The position numbers were made by a program, and so were the translations under genes. From Streptomyces rubradiris (GTDB taxonomy: Bacteria; Actinomycetota; Actinomycetes; Streptomycetales; Streptomycetaceae): a stretch of 64,000 nucleotides of DNA. The stretch is from assembly GCF_016860525.1 (NCBI RefSeq), contig NZ_BNEA01000015.1, forward strand, positions 806,001-870,000. The letters run 5' to 3'. The notes under the pieces are model-generated. The model made no database searches and was not told where the DNA came from. It worked only from the letters and a program-made list of their open reading frames with translations. Of the stretch, positions 43,824 through 53,467 are shown in pieces. Positions within the stretch are counted from its first letter, which is position 1. Every line of letters starts with the position of its first letter.

Positions 43824-44633
43824 TCAGCGGGCCCGGCCGGCCGCGCGGCCGGTCAGCAGGTCGCGCAGGTCGCGGGCGTTGCGGCGGCTGACGGCGAGCG
43901 TGCGGTCACCGATCCGGACCGTCAGGTTGCCGCCCTCCACCCGGAGTTCCTCGATCCTGCCGAGGGCGACCAGCCGGCTGCGGTGGATCCGTACGAAGCC
44001 GTGCGGGCGCCACTGCTCCTCCAGGGTGGACAGCGGTATCCGCACCAGATGGCTGCCCTCGCCGGTGTGCAGCCGCGCGTAGTCGCCCTGCGCCTCGACA
44101 TGGGTGATGTCGGCGAGGGGCACGAACCGGGTCACCCCGCCGAGTTCCACGGGCACGTGGCCGCCGGTGCCGGGTGCGGTGGGAGCGGGCGCCGGGGGTC
44201 CGGCCGGGCGGGGGCCCTGACCGGCCCGGACCAGTTCGGCGACGCGCCGCACGGCCTCGGCGAAGCGCTCCTTGCGCAGCGGTTTGAGCAGGTAGTCCAC
44301 CGCCTTCAGGTCGAAGGCGCGCACGGCGAAGTCCTCGTAGGCGGTGACGAAGACGATCAGCGGCGGTGCGGTGAACCCGCCGAGGGTACGGGCCAGTTCG
44401 AGCCCGCTCAGGCCGGGCATGCCGATGTCGAGGAAGACGACGTCGAAGCCCTCCGGGCCGGCCGGGTCCCGGGTGCGGGCGTCGTCCAGCCGGCGCAGCG
44501 CCTGGGTGGCGTCCCGCGCGGGCACGGCCGTGCCGACCCGGGGGTCCTCGCCCAGCAGGTACAGCAGTTCGTCGAGCGCGGGTCGTTCGTCGTCCACGGC
44601 CAGGACGCGCAAGGGCGCGTCGCTCACCCCCAT
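43824..44633 (-). CDS. LytTR-type response regulator (orphan)
   Basis: A 269-aa regulator. The receiver domain has VLAVDDERPALDELL and the phospho-acceptor Asp in VVFLDIGMPGLSG, with the conserved Lys in YLLKPLRKERF. The C-terminal LytTR DNA-binding domain has ITHVEAQGDYARLHTGE and FVRIHRSRLVALGRIEEL. No histidine kinase gene is next to it in the window, whereas LytTR regulators normally pair with a 5TM/LytS-type kinase. The linker is Pro/Ala-rich. It follows a sugar ABC operon, 117 bp after the permease end, and could control it. Confidence 0.88.
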   Translation of the reverse strand: MGVSDAPLRVLAVDDERPALDELLYLLGEDPRVGTAVPARDATQALRRLDDARTRDPAGPEGFDVVFLDIGMPGLSGLELARTLGGFTAPPLIVFVTAYEDFAVRAFDLKAVDYLLKPLRKERFAEAVRRVAELVRAGQGPRPAGPPAPAPTAPGTGGHVPVELGGVTRFVPLADITHVEAQGDYARLHTGEGSHLVRIPLSTLEEQWRPHGFVRIHRSRLVALGRIEELRVEGGNLTVRIGDRTLAVSRRNARDLRDLLTGRAAGRAR

Positions 44634-44749
44634 GTGCGCACCGCTCCTCTCGTCCTCGACCGCTCCCCCATGGTGGTCCAGCCGCTCACCGGCGTCGAGA
44701 TCGCGGACCGCGGTGTGTCCGGGCCGTGATGCCCGGGGGACGCGAATCG

Positions 44750-45616
44750 TTATTTGAGGCCGCTGAGCATGACGCCGCGGATGTAGTGCTTCTGCAGCAG
44801 CAGGAACAGCACCAGCACCGGCAGGACGCTCAGCACGAGTCCGGCCATGACGACGGGCATCGTACGGGCCGGGTCGACGTGGTCACGCAGCAGCTGGACG
44901 CCGACCGGCAGGGTCATCAGGTCCGGGTTGGCGGTCGAGACGAGCAGCGCCCAGATGTACTCGTTCCAGGCGTCGACGAAGGTCAGCAGCCCGAGGGTGA
45001 CCAGGACCGGCTTGGTCTGCGGCACCACGATCCGCCACCACACCGTGAACTCGCCGGCCCCGTCGATGCGGGCGGCCTCCAGGACCTCGTCGGGCAGGGA
45101 CAGCATGAACTGGCGGGTCAGGAAGATCCCGAAGCCGTTGACCAGGAACGGCACGGCGAGGGCCGCGATGCTGACGGTCAGGCCCGCGCCGCCGCGCCCG
45201 AGCAGGTCGTTGCCGCCCGCCAGCGGCCAGTGCACCAGGATCAGGAAGCGCGGGATGAGGAAGAGGAACGGCGGGACCATCATGGTGGCCAGCACCAGCC
45301 GGAAGACGAGGTCCCGCCCGGGGAAGCGGAGCCTGGCCAGCGCGTAGCCCGCGAGCGACGAGGTGAGCAGCACCGACAGGGTGATCACGGTGGTGACGAC
45401 GACGCTGTTGCGGAAGAGCACCGGCAGGTTCAACTGGTCCATCGCCGCGCGGTAGTTGGACAGCGCGAACGCCTTCGGCAGAAACCGGTACGGCAGCGTG
45501 CCCGCCTCGCCCGGCCCCTTGAAGGACGTCATCACCATGTCCAGGAACGGCACCACCGTGAACAGGGCGCCGGCCACCACGACCAGGTACGACAGCCACG
45601 GGAAGCGGCGCCTCAC
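44750..45616 (-). CDS. Sugar ABC importer permease (MalG-like)
   Basis: A 288-aa inner-membrane permease. Helices begin with LSYLVVVAGALFTVVPFLDM. The coupling EAA loop is EAARIDGAGEFTVWWRIVVP. The periplasmic MalG-type segment FLVNGFGIFLTRQFMLSLP is present. The GTG start at 45616 overlaps the end of the partner permease (GTGA). It pairs with the MalF-like gene. No ATPase gene is in the operon, consistent with use of the shared MsiK ATPase of Streptomyces. Confidence 0.87.
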   Translation of the reverse strand: MRRRFPWLSYLVVVAGALFTVVPFLDMVMTSFKGPGEAGTLPYRFLPKAFALSNYRAAMDQLNLPVLFRNSVVVTTVITLSVLLTSSLAGYALARLRFPGRDLVFRLVLATMMVPPFLFLIPRFLILVHWPLAGGNDLLGRGGAGLTVSIAALAVPFLVNGFGIFLTRQFMLSLPDEVLEAARIDGAGEFTVWWRIVVPQTKPVLVTLGLLTFVDAWNEYIWALLVSTANPDLMTLPVGVQLLRDHVDPARTMPVVMAGLVLSVLPVLVLFLLLQKHYIRGVMLSGLK

Positions 45617-46572
45617 GCGTCCTCCCCCGCCCGGCGGAAGACCCACAACTGGGCCAGGGTGACCACGAGGACCACGGCGAACAGCACGAACGCGGCGGCG
45701 CTCGCCGTGCCCCAGTCGCCGTACTCGAAGGCCCGCCGGTACATCTCCAGCGCGGCCACGTCGGTGGCGTCGCCCGGGCCGCCCCTGGTCATCACGGTGA
45801 TCAGTGCGAAGGACTGCAGGCCGGTGAGGAACTGGGTGACGCACACGAACAGCAGGGACGGCCGCAGCAGCGGCAGGGTGATCCGCCAGAAGACGGTGCC
45901 GGGCCCGGCGCCGTCGAGCGCGGCGGCCTCGTGGTAGGAGGCGGGGATGGACTTCAGCCCGGCGGTCAGCACGAGGATGGCCGAGCCGAGCGAGGCCCAG
46001 GCCTGCACGACCACGACCGAGGGCAGCGCGGTGTCCGGGTCCTGGAGGAACGCCACCGAGCCGAGCCCGAGGGCGTTGAGGACGCCGTTGGCCAGGCCGC
46101 CCGGCTCGTAGATGTATTTCCAGACGTTGCCGACGGCGACGACGGTCGTGACGATCGGCAGGAAGTACAGGGTGCGCCACAGCCCCTGGAACCGCAGCCG
46201 GTCGACGCACGTGGCGACGGTGACCGAGCCGGTCAGGGCCAGCGCCACGGTGCCCAGCGCGAACAGCAGCGTGTTGGTGAGGACCGGCACCAGGAACGTC
46301 GACCCGCCGGCGAAGAGGGCGGCGAAGTTGTCCGGGCCCACCGGCTCGATCGCGCCGAGGTCGAAGCCGGTCCAGTGGGAGAGCGACAGCAGCAGCGCGA
46401 AGCCGAGCGGCAGGAGCAGGAAGACCGCGAAGAACAGCAGCGCCGGGGCCAGGAAGAGGTAGGCGGCGACCGTCTCGCGGTGCCGGCCCCGGCGGCGGCC
46501 GTGACCGGCGGGCGCGCCGGGCGGCGGGCCCGGTGCCCGCTCGGGCGTCTGCGGGGTCAGGACGTTCACCAT
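45613..46572 (-). CDS. Sugar ABC importer permease (MalF-like)
   Basis: A 319-aa permease. TM1 is AAYLFLAPALLFFAVFLLLP and the coupling EAA loop reads EAAALDGAGPGTVFWRITLP. The N-terminal 30 residues are Pro/Arg-rich and cytoplasmic. The ATG at 46572 overlaps the end of the binding-protein gene by seven bases; the alternative GTG at 46569 would give the 4-base GTGA overlap seen elsewhere in this operon. It forms the sugar channel with the MalG-like protein. Confidence 0.87.
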   Translation of the reverse strand: MVNVLTPQTPERAPGPPPGAPAGHGRRRGRHRETVAAYLFLAPALLFFAVFLLLPLGFALLLSLSHWTGFDLGAIEPVGPDNFAALFAGGSTFLVPVLTNTLLFALGTVALALTGSVTVATCVDRLRFQGLWRTLYFLPIVTTVVAVGNVWKYIYEPGGLANGVLNALGLGSVAFLQDPDTALPSVVVVQAWASLGSAILVLTAGLKSIPASYHEAAALDGAGPGTVFWRITLPLLRPSLLFVCVTQFLTGLQSFALITVMTRGGPGDATDVAALEMYRRAFEYGDWGTASAAAFVLFAVVLVVTLAQLWVFRRAGEDA

Positions 46573-47876
46573 GACCGGGACACCTCCTGGTCGACCTGGC
46601 GGCGGGTGGTGCGCAGCGTCTCCTCGACCGACCGCCGACCGGTCCACAGCGCCTCGATGTTCTTGCGCAGCAGCGTCTTGGCCCGGGGCGCGCCCGGCCC
46701 GTTCGGCTCCGGCACGGCGTAGTCCAGCGCGTCCAGGAACGGGCGCAGGTTCGGGTCGCCGCCCGTGCCGAGGAGCGCGCGCATGTCGTCGGCGCGGGCG
46801 GTGAGGGTGCCGGCGGACACCTGGAGGGCGCTCATCCGGGTGGCCGCGGCGCCTTTCCGCGTGGTCACCCGGTCGGCGTTGAGCCAGCGCAGGAACTCCC
46901 AGGCCTCGCGCGGGTGCCGGCTGGCCGTGTTGACGCCGAGCATGAAGCCGGTGGCCAGAGTGGCGGGCCGGGCGCCCGGCGCGGGGACGGGCACGGGGGC
47001 GACGCCGACGTCCCGGTAGTCGCCGCCCATCAGGGGCCGAAGGCTGCCGGTCCACCAGCCGGCACCGATCACCATGGCCACCCGCCCGGACGGGAAGGCC
47101 TGGTAGACGTTGACGGCGGGGGCGCTCGCCCCGCGGGTGACGAGCCGGTGTTCCAGGGCGAGCGCGGCGCGGCCGGCCGGCGAGTCGATGGCGGTGGACC
47201 TGCCGTCGGGGGTGACGAAGCGTCCGCCGGCGGCGTGCAGCAGGGCGAGGGTCTGGCCGACGGTGGTGGCGTCGTCGTTCGCGGACAGCCCGAACCCCTG
47301 GACGAGGGGGTTGCCGTACCGGTCGCGGCGGGTGGTGCGGTAGGCGGCCTCCTCCAGCTCCGGCCAGGTGCGCGGCGGGCCGTCGGCGCCGGCCTCGCGC
47401 AGCAGCCGCCGGTTGTAGTAGAGGGCGTACGTCTGGGCCTCGGTGGGATAGCCGTAGACCGTGCCGTCCACCGTCACGGCGCCGACGGCGGCCGCGCCGT
47501 AGTCGCGCCGGATCCGCTCGGCGTGCTCGGGCGGCGCGGGCCGCAGCACTCCGGCGCGCACCAGCTGGCCGTTCCACAGGCAGTACGGGTGGAGGATGTC
47601 GGCGCCCTGGCCCGCTGCCTGCCGGACCATGAACGTGGTCAGCAGGTCGGTGAACTCGACGGCCTTGGTGCGGATCTTGACCCGGTCGTGGGTGGCGTTC
47701 CACTCGTCGACCGGGCCCTGGAGGGCCTGGCGGAGCGTGCCGCTCGCGTAGTGGGACAGCAGGGTGAGGACGATGGGGTCGCCGGGCCGCCCGGTGCCCC
47801 GGTGCGGGGCGGCGCAGCCGGCGGCGAGCAGCGCCGAGGGGAGGGCGAGCACGAAGTGCCGGCGGCTCCGCGTCAC
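46566..47876 (-). CDS. Sugar ABC importer binding lipoprotein
   Basis: A 436-aa family-1 extracellular solute-binding protein. The signal and lipobox are SALLAAGCAAPHR (lipid-attached Cys about residue 21). SBP_bac_1 features: NLVNGDVEW-type opening replaced by VDEWNATHDRVKIRTKAVEF, then DILHPYCLWNGQLVRAGVLR, YALYYNRRLLREAGADGPPR and HPREAWEFLRWLNAD. The GTG at 47876 overlaps the upstream GNAT stop (GTGA). It is expected to bind an oligosaccharide; the neighbouring GH65 phosphorylase suggests an alpha-glucosyl disaccharide. Confidence 0.85.
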   Translation of the reverse strand: MTRSRRHFVLALPSALLAAGCAAPHRGTGRPGDPIVLTLLSHYASGTLRQALQGPVDEWNATHDRVKIRTKAVEFTDLLTTFMVRQAAGQGADILHPYCLWNGQLVRAGVLRPAPPEHAERIRRDYGAAAVGAVTVDGTVYGYPTEAQTYALYYNRRLLREAGADGPPRTWPELEEAAYRTTRRDRYGNPLVQGFGLSANDDATTVGQTLALLHAAGGRFVTPDGRSTAIDSPAGRAALALEHRLVTRGASAPAVNVYQAFPSGRVAMVIGAGWWTGSLRPLMGGDYRDVGVAPVPVPAPGARPATLATGFMLGVNTASRHPREAWEFLRWLNADRVTTRKGAAATRMSALQVSAGTLTARADDMRALLGTGGDPNLRPFLDALDYAVPEPNGPGAPRAKTLLRKNIEALWTGRRSVEETLRTTRRQVDQEVSRSW

Positions 47877-48844
47877 CGGGCGGCCTCGCGGCGCAGTACG
47901 CGGAACACCCGGGTGGTGGTGAAACCGGCCGCGCGGTACAGGTGGCCCGCCGGGGAGTCCTCGCCGGTCCACAGGAACCAGGCGCCGTGCGCGCCGTGCG
48001 CCCGCATCCGCTCCAGGACCAGGTGGAGGAGGACCTTGCCGACTCCGCTGCCGCGCAGGTCCTCGCGCACCCCGAAGGGGCCGAACCGCTCGGCGGCTGC
48101 CTCGTACGCCCCGTGCATCGCCCAGCCGGCCATCCGGCCCGAGGGGTCCCGGGCGACGACGATCCGGTCCAGTGGGGTGCCCGCGGCGCAGCAGTCGCGG
48201 ATCGCGCGGGCCCAGTCGGCGTGGAAGTGGGTACCGGCGAGCGCGATCAGGTCCACCAGGTCGTCGTCGGCCGGGGTGGCGAACCGGTAGCCGCGGGCCG
48301 TCAGGCCGTCCCGGCGGCGGGCGACCTCGTCCGGGAGGCGGTAGCCGACCAGGCCGCGGTCCATCGCCGCCGCCTCGTACAGCGTGCGGAAGCCCAGCGA
48401 GGCGAGGAGCCCGGCCGCTTCCGGGTAGGTGCCGGTGTCCAGGCCGGGCAGGAGGTAGTTCGGGGTGTACGACGCGAAGTCGACCCGGGTGCGGCCGTGG
48501 CCGTGCAGCCAGTCGAGGGCGTCGGTCAGCAGCCGCCGGCCGAGGCCGCGTCCGCGGGCGGCGGGGTCGACGAAGAAGAACGGGATCCAGCCCTGTTCCG
48601 GCTCCAGGTCGGTGCCGGCCTGCGGGACCAGCCGGCGCACCGCGTAGGCGGCGCCGGCGATCCGGCCGCCGGTCACGGCGACCCGGAGCCCTTCCGGGTC
48701 GAAGTTGGCGTCCAGCAGGACCAGGGAGCGGAACCGGCCGGGGGTGAGGGGGTCGGCCGGCGCGCTGCGGCGCCACGCCTCCACCACACCCGGTCCGTCA
48801 CCCGTGCGGAAACCGCGGAGCACGGCCCCGTCGTACTGGCTCAT
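47873..48844 (-). CDS. Tandem-GNAT acetyltransferase
   Basis: A 323-aa protein with two GNAT folds. The first has the acetyl-CoA motif FVDPAARGRGLGRRLL (about 90-105). The second has GVREDLRGSGVGKVLLHLV (about 265-283), the better preserved of the two. The layout is that of mycothiol synthase-like double GNATs, though the context here is sugar import. The start ATG 48844 (MSQYDGAV) is followed by an in-frame domain at once. It is translationally coupled to the binding protein, so it probably modifies an imported amino sugar or related compound (inference). Confidence 0.8.
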   Translation of the reverse strand: MSQYDGAVLRGFRTGDGPGVVEAWRRSAPADPLTPGRFRSLVLLDANFDPEGLRVAVTGGRIAGAAYAVRRLVPQAGTDLEPEQGWIPFFFVDPAARGRGLGRRLLTDALDWLHGHGRTRVDFASYTPNYLLPGLDTGTYPEAAGLLASLGFRTLYEAAAMDRGLVGYRLPDEVARRRDGLTARGYRFATPADDDLVDLIALAGTHFHADWARAIRDCCAAGTPLDRIVVARDPSGRMAGWAMHGAYEAAAERFGPFGVREDLRGSGVGKVLLHLVLERMRAHGAHGAWFLWTGEDSPAGHLYRAAGFTTTRVFRVLRREAAR

Positions 48845-48960
48845 CCTGTGCCCCCGTCTGGCTCGTCCTGTGCCGCCGGCTGCCGGGCGGCCTGTCGAAA
48901 CGGTGGCTGGAAATCTACTGGTCCGTCCGGGAATGTCGAGCCGGACGCGCCCGGAACGGC

Positions 48961-51333
48961 TCAGTCCGGCAGCACCAGCCGGGCCGTCTCCCCGGGGCCG
49001 ACCGGCACCACCCGGTCGTGCAGCCGGATGTCGATGGGTGAGCGGTCGGAGGCCGGTACGGCGATCTCCAGCAGGCCGCTGCGCAGCCGCAGCCGTACGC
49101 CCCAGTGGCCGTGGTAGCGCAGGGAGAAGCCGTAGGAGGACAGCTCGGGCAGCGGGACGGGGTCCAGGCACAGGCCGCCGCGGGTCTCCAGGCCGGTCAG
49201 TCCGCGCTGGACGAGGTCGAGGGTGCCGGCCATCGCGCCGAGGTGGACGCCCTCGCCGGTGGTGCCGCCCTGGAGGTCGGCGATGTCGCCGCGCAGCGCC
49301 TCCTGCACGAACCGCCAGGCGTCGGCACGGCGCGCGCGGGCCAGGATCCAGCCGTGGACCAGGCCGCTGAGGGTGGAGCCGTGGCTGGTGCGGTGCAGGT
49401 AGTGGTCCACGGTCGCGGTCCAGGTGTGCTCGTCCAGCCGGTGCCCCAGGCGCTGGAACAGGCCGCGCAGTTCGCCGGGCGAGAAGAGGTAGCCGAGCAT
49501 CAGGACGTCGGCCTGCTTGGACGCCTTGTAGCGGTTGACGGTGTCGCCCTCGGCCTCCAGTATCCGGTCCAGCCGCCGGATGTCGTCGTACCGCTTGCGG
49601 TAGCCGTCCCAGTCCAGTTCGGCCAGGTCGGCGTAGCCGTCGAACTGGCTGATCACGCCGTCGTGGAAGGGGATGTGGAGGCAGCGGGAGACCTGCTCCC
49701 AGCGGGCGGGCTCGTCCTCGGTGAGGCCGGAGTACTCGGTCAGTTCGCGGCGGCGCGGTTCGGGCAGGCCGGCCAGGAGTTCCAGGGCGCGGCCGAGCAC
49801 CCAGGCGGCGGTGACGTTGGTGTAGGCGTTGTCGTCCAGGCCGGGGCGGGCGGCGCCGGGGTAGGAGTCGTGGTACTCGTCGGGGCCGACCACGCCGCGG
49901 ATGCGGTAGCGGCCGAGGTGGTCGTCCCAGACGGCCGAGTCCGCCCAGAAGCGGGCGATCTGGAGGAGCATCTCGGCGCCCTCGCCGTGCCGGAAGCCGG
50001 TGTCGCCGGTCGCTTCGCAGTAGTGCCAGATGTTGTAGGCCACGGCGGAGCCGACGTGGTGCTGGAGCCGGGAGTGGTCCGGCAGCCAGCGGCCGGAGCG
50101 CGGGTTGAGGTGGAGTTGCTGGGTCTCCTCGCGGCCGTCGCTGCCGCTCTGCCAGGGGTAGAGCGCGCCGCGCCGGCCGAGCGCGGCGGCGGCGTGGCAG
50201 GCGGCGTCCAGCCGGCGGTGGCGGTAGCGCAGCAGGGCCCGGGAGACCTCGGGCAGGTGCAGGTTCAGGTAGGGCAGGACGAAGAGTTCGTCCCAGAAGA
50301 CGTGGCCCCGGTAGGCCTCGCCGTGCAGCCCCCGGGCGGGCACGCCCACGTCCAGGTCGGCGGTGTGCGGGGAAAGGGTCTGCAGCACGTGGAACAGGTG
50401 CAGGCGCAGGATGCTGCCCGCCTCGCCGGGCACGTCGAGCGCGGTGCGCCGCCACAGTTGCTGCCAGGCGGTGCGGTGGGCCTCCAGCAGGGTTTCGAAC
50501 GGGGGCGCGCCTGCGGTCCGGTCGAGGGCCGCGCACAGCGGGTCGCTGATGGCCGGGTCGTGGGAGGTGTGCAGGGCGACGGTCTTGTCCACGGTGGCGG
50601 TCCGGCCGGGCGGCAGGCGCAGTCGCAGCCGGTGCACGGCGCGGCGGTCCTCGGTGGCGTGGTGGACCGGTGCCTCGGCGGTGAGCCGGGCGGCCAGGCC
50701 GAAGCCGATGTCGGAGGTGCGGGTGTGGCAGCGCAGCCAGACCGTGCCGGGGGCGGCGGCGCCGGCTTCGACCCGGGTGAGGTGCCGGCCGTCCAGTTCC
50801 CGGTAGCGGGCGACGCCGGAGTTGGTGACGCGCCCGTCGAGCGCGGCCTCCACGTCCAGGTCCAGGGGTTGACCCTCGGCGGTGAACTCGGTGCGCAGCG
50901 CCGCGAGATGGGGGTCGGCCAGGTGGACCAGGCGGACCTGCCGGACGAGCAGGCTCGCGCCGGCGCCGAGCGGGTAGCGGGTGCGGCGCTCCAGTGTCCC
51001 GGGGTCGAGGTGGAGGACCTGGTGGTGCTCGGTGACGGGGGTGGTGTCCGGGGTGAGCCAGTCGCCGCCGGCCGGGCGGAAGCGCAGCGGCAGCCAGTTG
51101 GGGAGGTTGACCATGTCCTCGTTCTCGACCCGGCGTCCGGCGACCTCGGAGGTGAGCCGGTTGTAGCAGCCGGCCGCGTAGGTGCCGGGGTAGTGGATGT
51201 CGTCGGCGGTGCACTCGGGCAGCGCGCCGCGGGTGGCGAAGTAGCCGTTGCCGAGGGTGCACAGGGATTCCCGCAGGCGTTCCTCGCCGGGCCGGTAGCC
51301 GTCGTACTCCCAGGTGGGCCCGGTCACCGTCAT
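48961..51333 (-). CDS. Glycoside hydrolase family 65 phosphorylase
   Basis: A 790-aa disaccharide phosphorylase of the trehalose/kojibiose/maltose phosphorylase type. The start motif YRPGEERLRESLCTLGNGYF is followed by the (alpha/alpha)6 barrel: HVFWDELFVLPYLN, YPWQSGSDGREETQ, and the catalytic acid in GVVGPDEYHDS (Glu about residue 484). The phosphate-binding KQADVLMLGYLF and HRTSHGSTLS motifs are intact. It cleaves an alpha-glucosyl disaccharide with phosphate. Its ATG overlaps the stop of the aldehyde oxidoreductase large subunit (ATGA), an unusual pairing. The ABC importer downstream would supply the substrate. Confidence 0.9.
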   Translation of the reverse strand: MTVTGPTWEYDGYRPGEERLRESLCTLGNGYFATRGALPECTADDIHYPGTYAAGCYNRLTSEVAGRRVENEDMVNLPNWLPLRFRPAGGDWLTPDTTPVTEHHQVLHLDPGTLERRTRYPLGAGASLLVRQVRLVHLADPHLAALRTEFTAEGQPLDLDVEAALDGRVTNSGVARYRELDGRHLTRVEAGAAAPGTVWLRCHTRTSDIGFGLAARLTAEAPVHHATEDRRAVHRLRLRLPPGRTATVDKTVALHTSHDPAISDPLCAALDRTAGAPPFETLLEAHRTAWQQLWRRTALDVPGEAGSILRLHLFHVLQTLSPHTADLDVGVPARGLHGEAYRGHVFWDELFVLPYLNLHLPEVSRALLRYRHRRLDAACHAAAALGRRGALYPWQSGSDGREETQQLHLNPRSGRWLPDHSRLQHHVGSAVAYNIWHYCEATGDTGFRHGEGAEMLLQIARFWADSAVWDDHLGRYRIRGVVGPDEYHDSYPGAARPGLDDNAYTNVTAAWVLGRALELLAGLPEPRRRELTEYSGLTEDEPARWEQVSRCLHIPFHDGVISQFDGYADLAELDWDGYRKRYDDIRRLDRILEAEGDTVNRYKASKQADVLMLGYLFSPGELRGLFQRLGHRLDEHTWTATVDHYLHRTSHGSTLSGLVHGWILARARRADAWRFVQEALRGDIADLQGGTTGEGVHLGAMAGTLDLVQRGLTGLETRGGLCLDPVPLPELSSYGFSLRYHGHWGVRLRLRSGLLEIAVPASDRSPIDIRLHDRVVPVGPGETARLVLPD

Positions 51334-53447
51334 CCCTCGGACAGCAGGCCGGCGAGAATCCGGTCGGGGGTGAGGGGGAGTTCGCGGAAGCGGATGCCGG
51401 TGGCGTGGTGGACGGCGTTGCCGAGGGCGGCGGCGCTGCCGACGATGCCGATCTCGCCGATGCCCTTGCTGCCCATGGGGTTGAGGTGGGGGTCGTCCTC
51501 CTCGATCCAGTGGGCCTCGATGGCGGGCACGTCGGCGTGCACGGGCACGTGGTAGGAGGCGAGGTCGGCCTCGGGGAAGTCGCCGAACGCCGGGTCCAGG
51601 GTGCTGTGTTCGGTCAGGGCCATGCCGAGGCCCATGACCATGCCGCCGGTGAACTGGGAGCGGGCGGTGCGGGCGTTGAGGATGCGGCCGGCGGCGTAGA
51701 CGCCGAGCAGCCGGCGGACCCGGAGCTCGCCGGTGACGGTGTCGACGGCGACCTCGGCGAAGTGGGCGCCGAACGCGTGCTTGGCGTAGGGGCTGTCGGC
51801 GCCGGCCTTCCCGGTGGTGTCCGCGCGGGTCTCGATGCCCTCGGGGGGCAGCGGTCCGGGGTGCGCGGCCAGCCGGGAGGCCAGTTCGGCGCAGGCGTCG
51901 TGGACGGGCCAGCCCCAGGAGGCGGTGCCCATGGAGCCGCCGGCCAGAAAGGCGGGCGGCAGGTCGCTGTGGCCGATCTCGACGCGGACCCGGTCCAGGG
52001 GTGCGCCGAGGGCGTCGGCGGCGATCTGGGCGAGGACGGTACGGGCTCCGGTGCCGATGTCGGTGGCGTTGATCCGGATGGTGAAGGTGCCGTCGGGCAG
52101 GGCGCGGGCCGCCGCGGCGGACGGCTGGGCGGCGGCCGGGTAGGTGGCCGCGGCCACTCCGGTGCCGGTCAGCCACGGGCCTTCGCGGCGCGTCCGGGGG
52201 CGTGGGTCGCGCCCGGCCCAGTCGAAGCGGCGGGCGCCCTCGCGCAGGCACGCGACGAGGCTCCGGCTGCTGAAGGGTTTGCCGCTGCCCGGCTCCCGGT
52301 CGGGTTCGTTGCGTATCCGCAGTTCCACGGGGTCGATGCCGAGGGCGTCGGCGAGTTCGTCCACGGCCGACTCCAGGGCGTACATGCCGGGTGCCTCGCC
52401 GGGGGCGCGCATCCAGGACGGGCTGGGGATGTCGAGCGCGGTCACCCGGTGGGTGCTGAGCAGGGCCGGGGTGGCGTACATGACGCGTGAGGGCACCGCG
52501 GCCTGTTCCACGAACTCGCGCACGCGTGAGGTGTGGGTGGTGACCTCGTGCAGCAGGGCGGTGAGCCGGCCGTCGGGGTGCGCGCCGAGCCGCAGCCGCT
52601 GCACGGTGGGGGCGCGGTGGCCGACGGTGGTGGGCAGGTGGCGGCGGGGGTAGGCGACGGTGACGGGGCGGCCGGTGTGGCGGGCGGCCAGGGCGGCGAG
52701 GACGACGTCGGGGCGTGGGGTGCCCTTGGAGCCGAAGCCGCCGCCGACGTGTTCGGTGACGGCGGTGACGTGGTCCTCGGGCAGCTCGAACAGCCCGGCG
52801 AGCACGGACCGCACGGTGCTGCCGCCCTGGCTGGAGGTGTACACGGTGAGCCGGTCCCCGTGCCAGTGGGCGGTGCTGGCGTGCGGTTCCATGGGGTGGT
52901 TGTGCAGTGGCGGCACCCGGTAGGTGACGTCGAGGCGGACCTCGGCGGCGGCGTAGGCGGCCTCGGGGTCGCCCTGTTCGAGCCGGCCGGGGTAGCCGCC
53001 GCCGACCTCCTCGGGTTCGTAGGCGTCCGGGTGGCCGGGGACGAGGGTGACGTCGTGGGGTTCGGGGGCGTAGTGGACGCGGACCGCGCGGGCGGCGTCG
53101 CGTGCCGTCTCCAGGGTCTCGGCGACCGCCAGGGCCACGCACCAGCCGCGGTGCGGCACCCGCGGGTTCTGCAGCACGGCGAGCGTGTGGTCCTCGGGTT
53201 CGGCGAGCCGGGGGGCGTCGCCGGGGGTGAGGACGGCCAGGACGCCGGGCAGGGCGAGGGCCTCGGAGGTGTCGACGGAGGTGACCCGGCCGTGGGCGAT
53301 CGCGGCGGGCACGGGCCAGGCGTGGGCGCGGCCGGGCAGGGTGTACTCGGCGGCGTAGCGGGCGGCGCCGGTTACCTTCTGGCGTCCTTCGCGGCGTTCG
53401 GCGGGGGCACCCAGGGCGGTGCCGGTCGTGCCGGTCGTACCGGTCAT
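51330..53447 (-). CDS. Xanthine dehydrogenase-family molybdenum subunit (PaoC-like)
   Basis: A 705-aa molybdopterin-binding subunit. Motifs: HVGGGFGSKGTPRPDVVLAA, RAPGEAPGMYALESAVDELA, GMALTEHSTLDPAFGDFPEA and the active-site Glu in GSKGIGEIGIVG. The N-terminal hammerhead domain begins KVTGAARYAAEY. The start ATG 53447 has CAGGAGG upstream. With the adjoining Fe-S and FAD subunits it forms a three-part aldehyde oxidoreductase of the PaoABC type. The substrate is not known; aldehydes, including sugar-derived ones, are plausible. Confidence 0.88.
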   Translation of the reverse strand: MTGTTGTTGTALGAPAERREGRQKVTGAARYAAEYTLPGRAHAWPVPAAIAHGRVTSVDTSEALALPGVLAVLTPGDAPRLAEPEDHTLAVLQNPRVPHRGWCVALAVAETLETARDAARAVRVHYAPEPHDVTLVPGHPDAYEPEEVGGGYPGRLEQGDPEAAYAAAEVRLDVTYRVPPLHNHPMEPHASTAHWHGDRLTVYTSSQGGSTVRSVLAGLFELPEDHVTAVTEHVGGGFGSKGTPRPDVVLAALAARHTGRPVTVAYPRRHLPTTVGHRAPTVQRLRLGAHPDGRLTALLHEVTTHTSRVREFVEQAAVPSRVMYATPALLSTHRVTALDIPSPSWMRAPGEAPGMYALESAVDELADALGIDPVELRIRNEPDREPGSGKPFSSRSLVACLREGARRFDWAGRDPRPRTRREGPWLTGTGVAAATYPAAAQPSAAAARALPDGTFTIRINATDIGTGARTVLAQIAADALGAPLDRVRVEIGHSDLPPAFLAGGSMGTASWGWPVHDACAELASRLAAHPGPLPPEGIETRADTTGKAGADSPYAKHAFGAHFAEVAVDTVTGELRVRRLLGVYAAGRILNARTARSQFTGGMVMGLGMALTEHSTLDPAFGDFPEADLASYHVPVHADVPAIEAHWIEEDDPHLNPMGSKGIGEIGIVGSAAALGNAVHHATGIRFRELPLTPDRILAGLLSEG

Positions 53448-53467
53448 GGGGGTCCTCCTGGGGCGGC

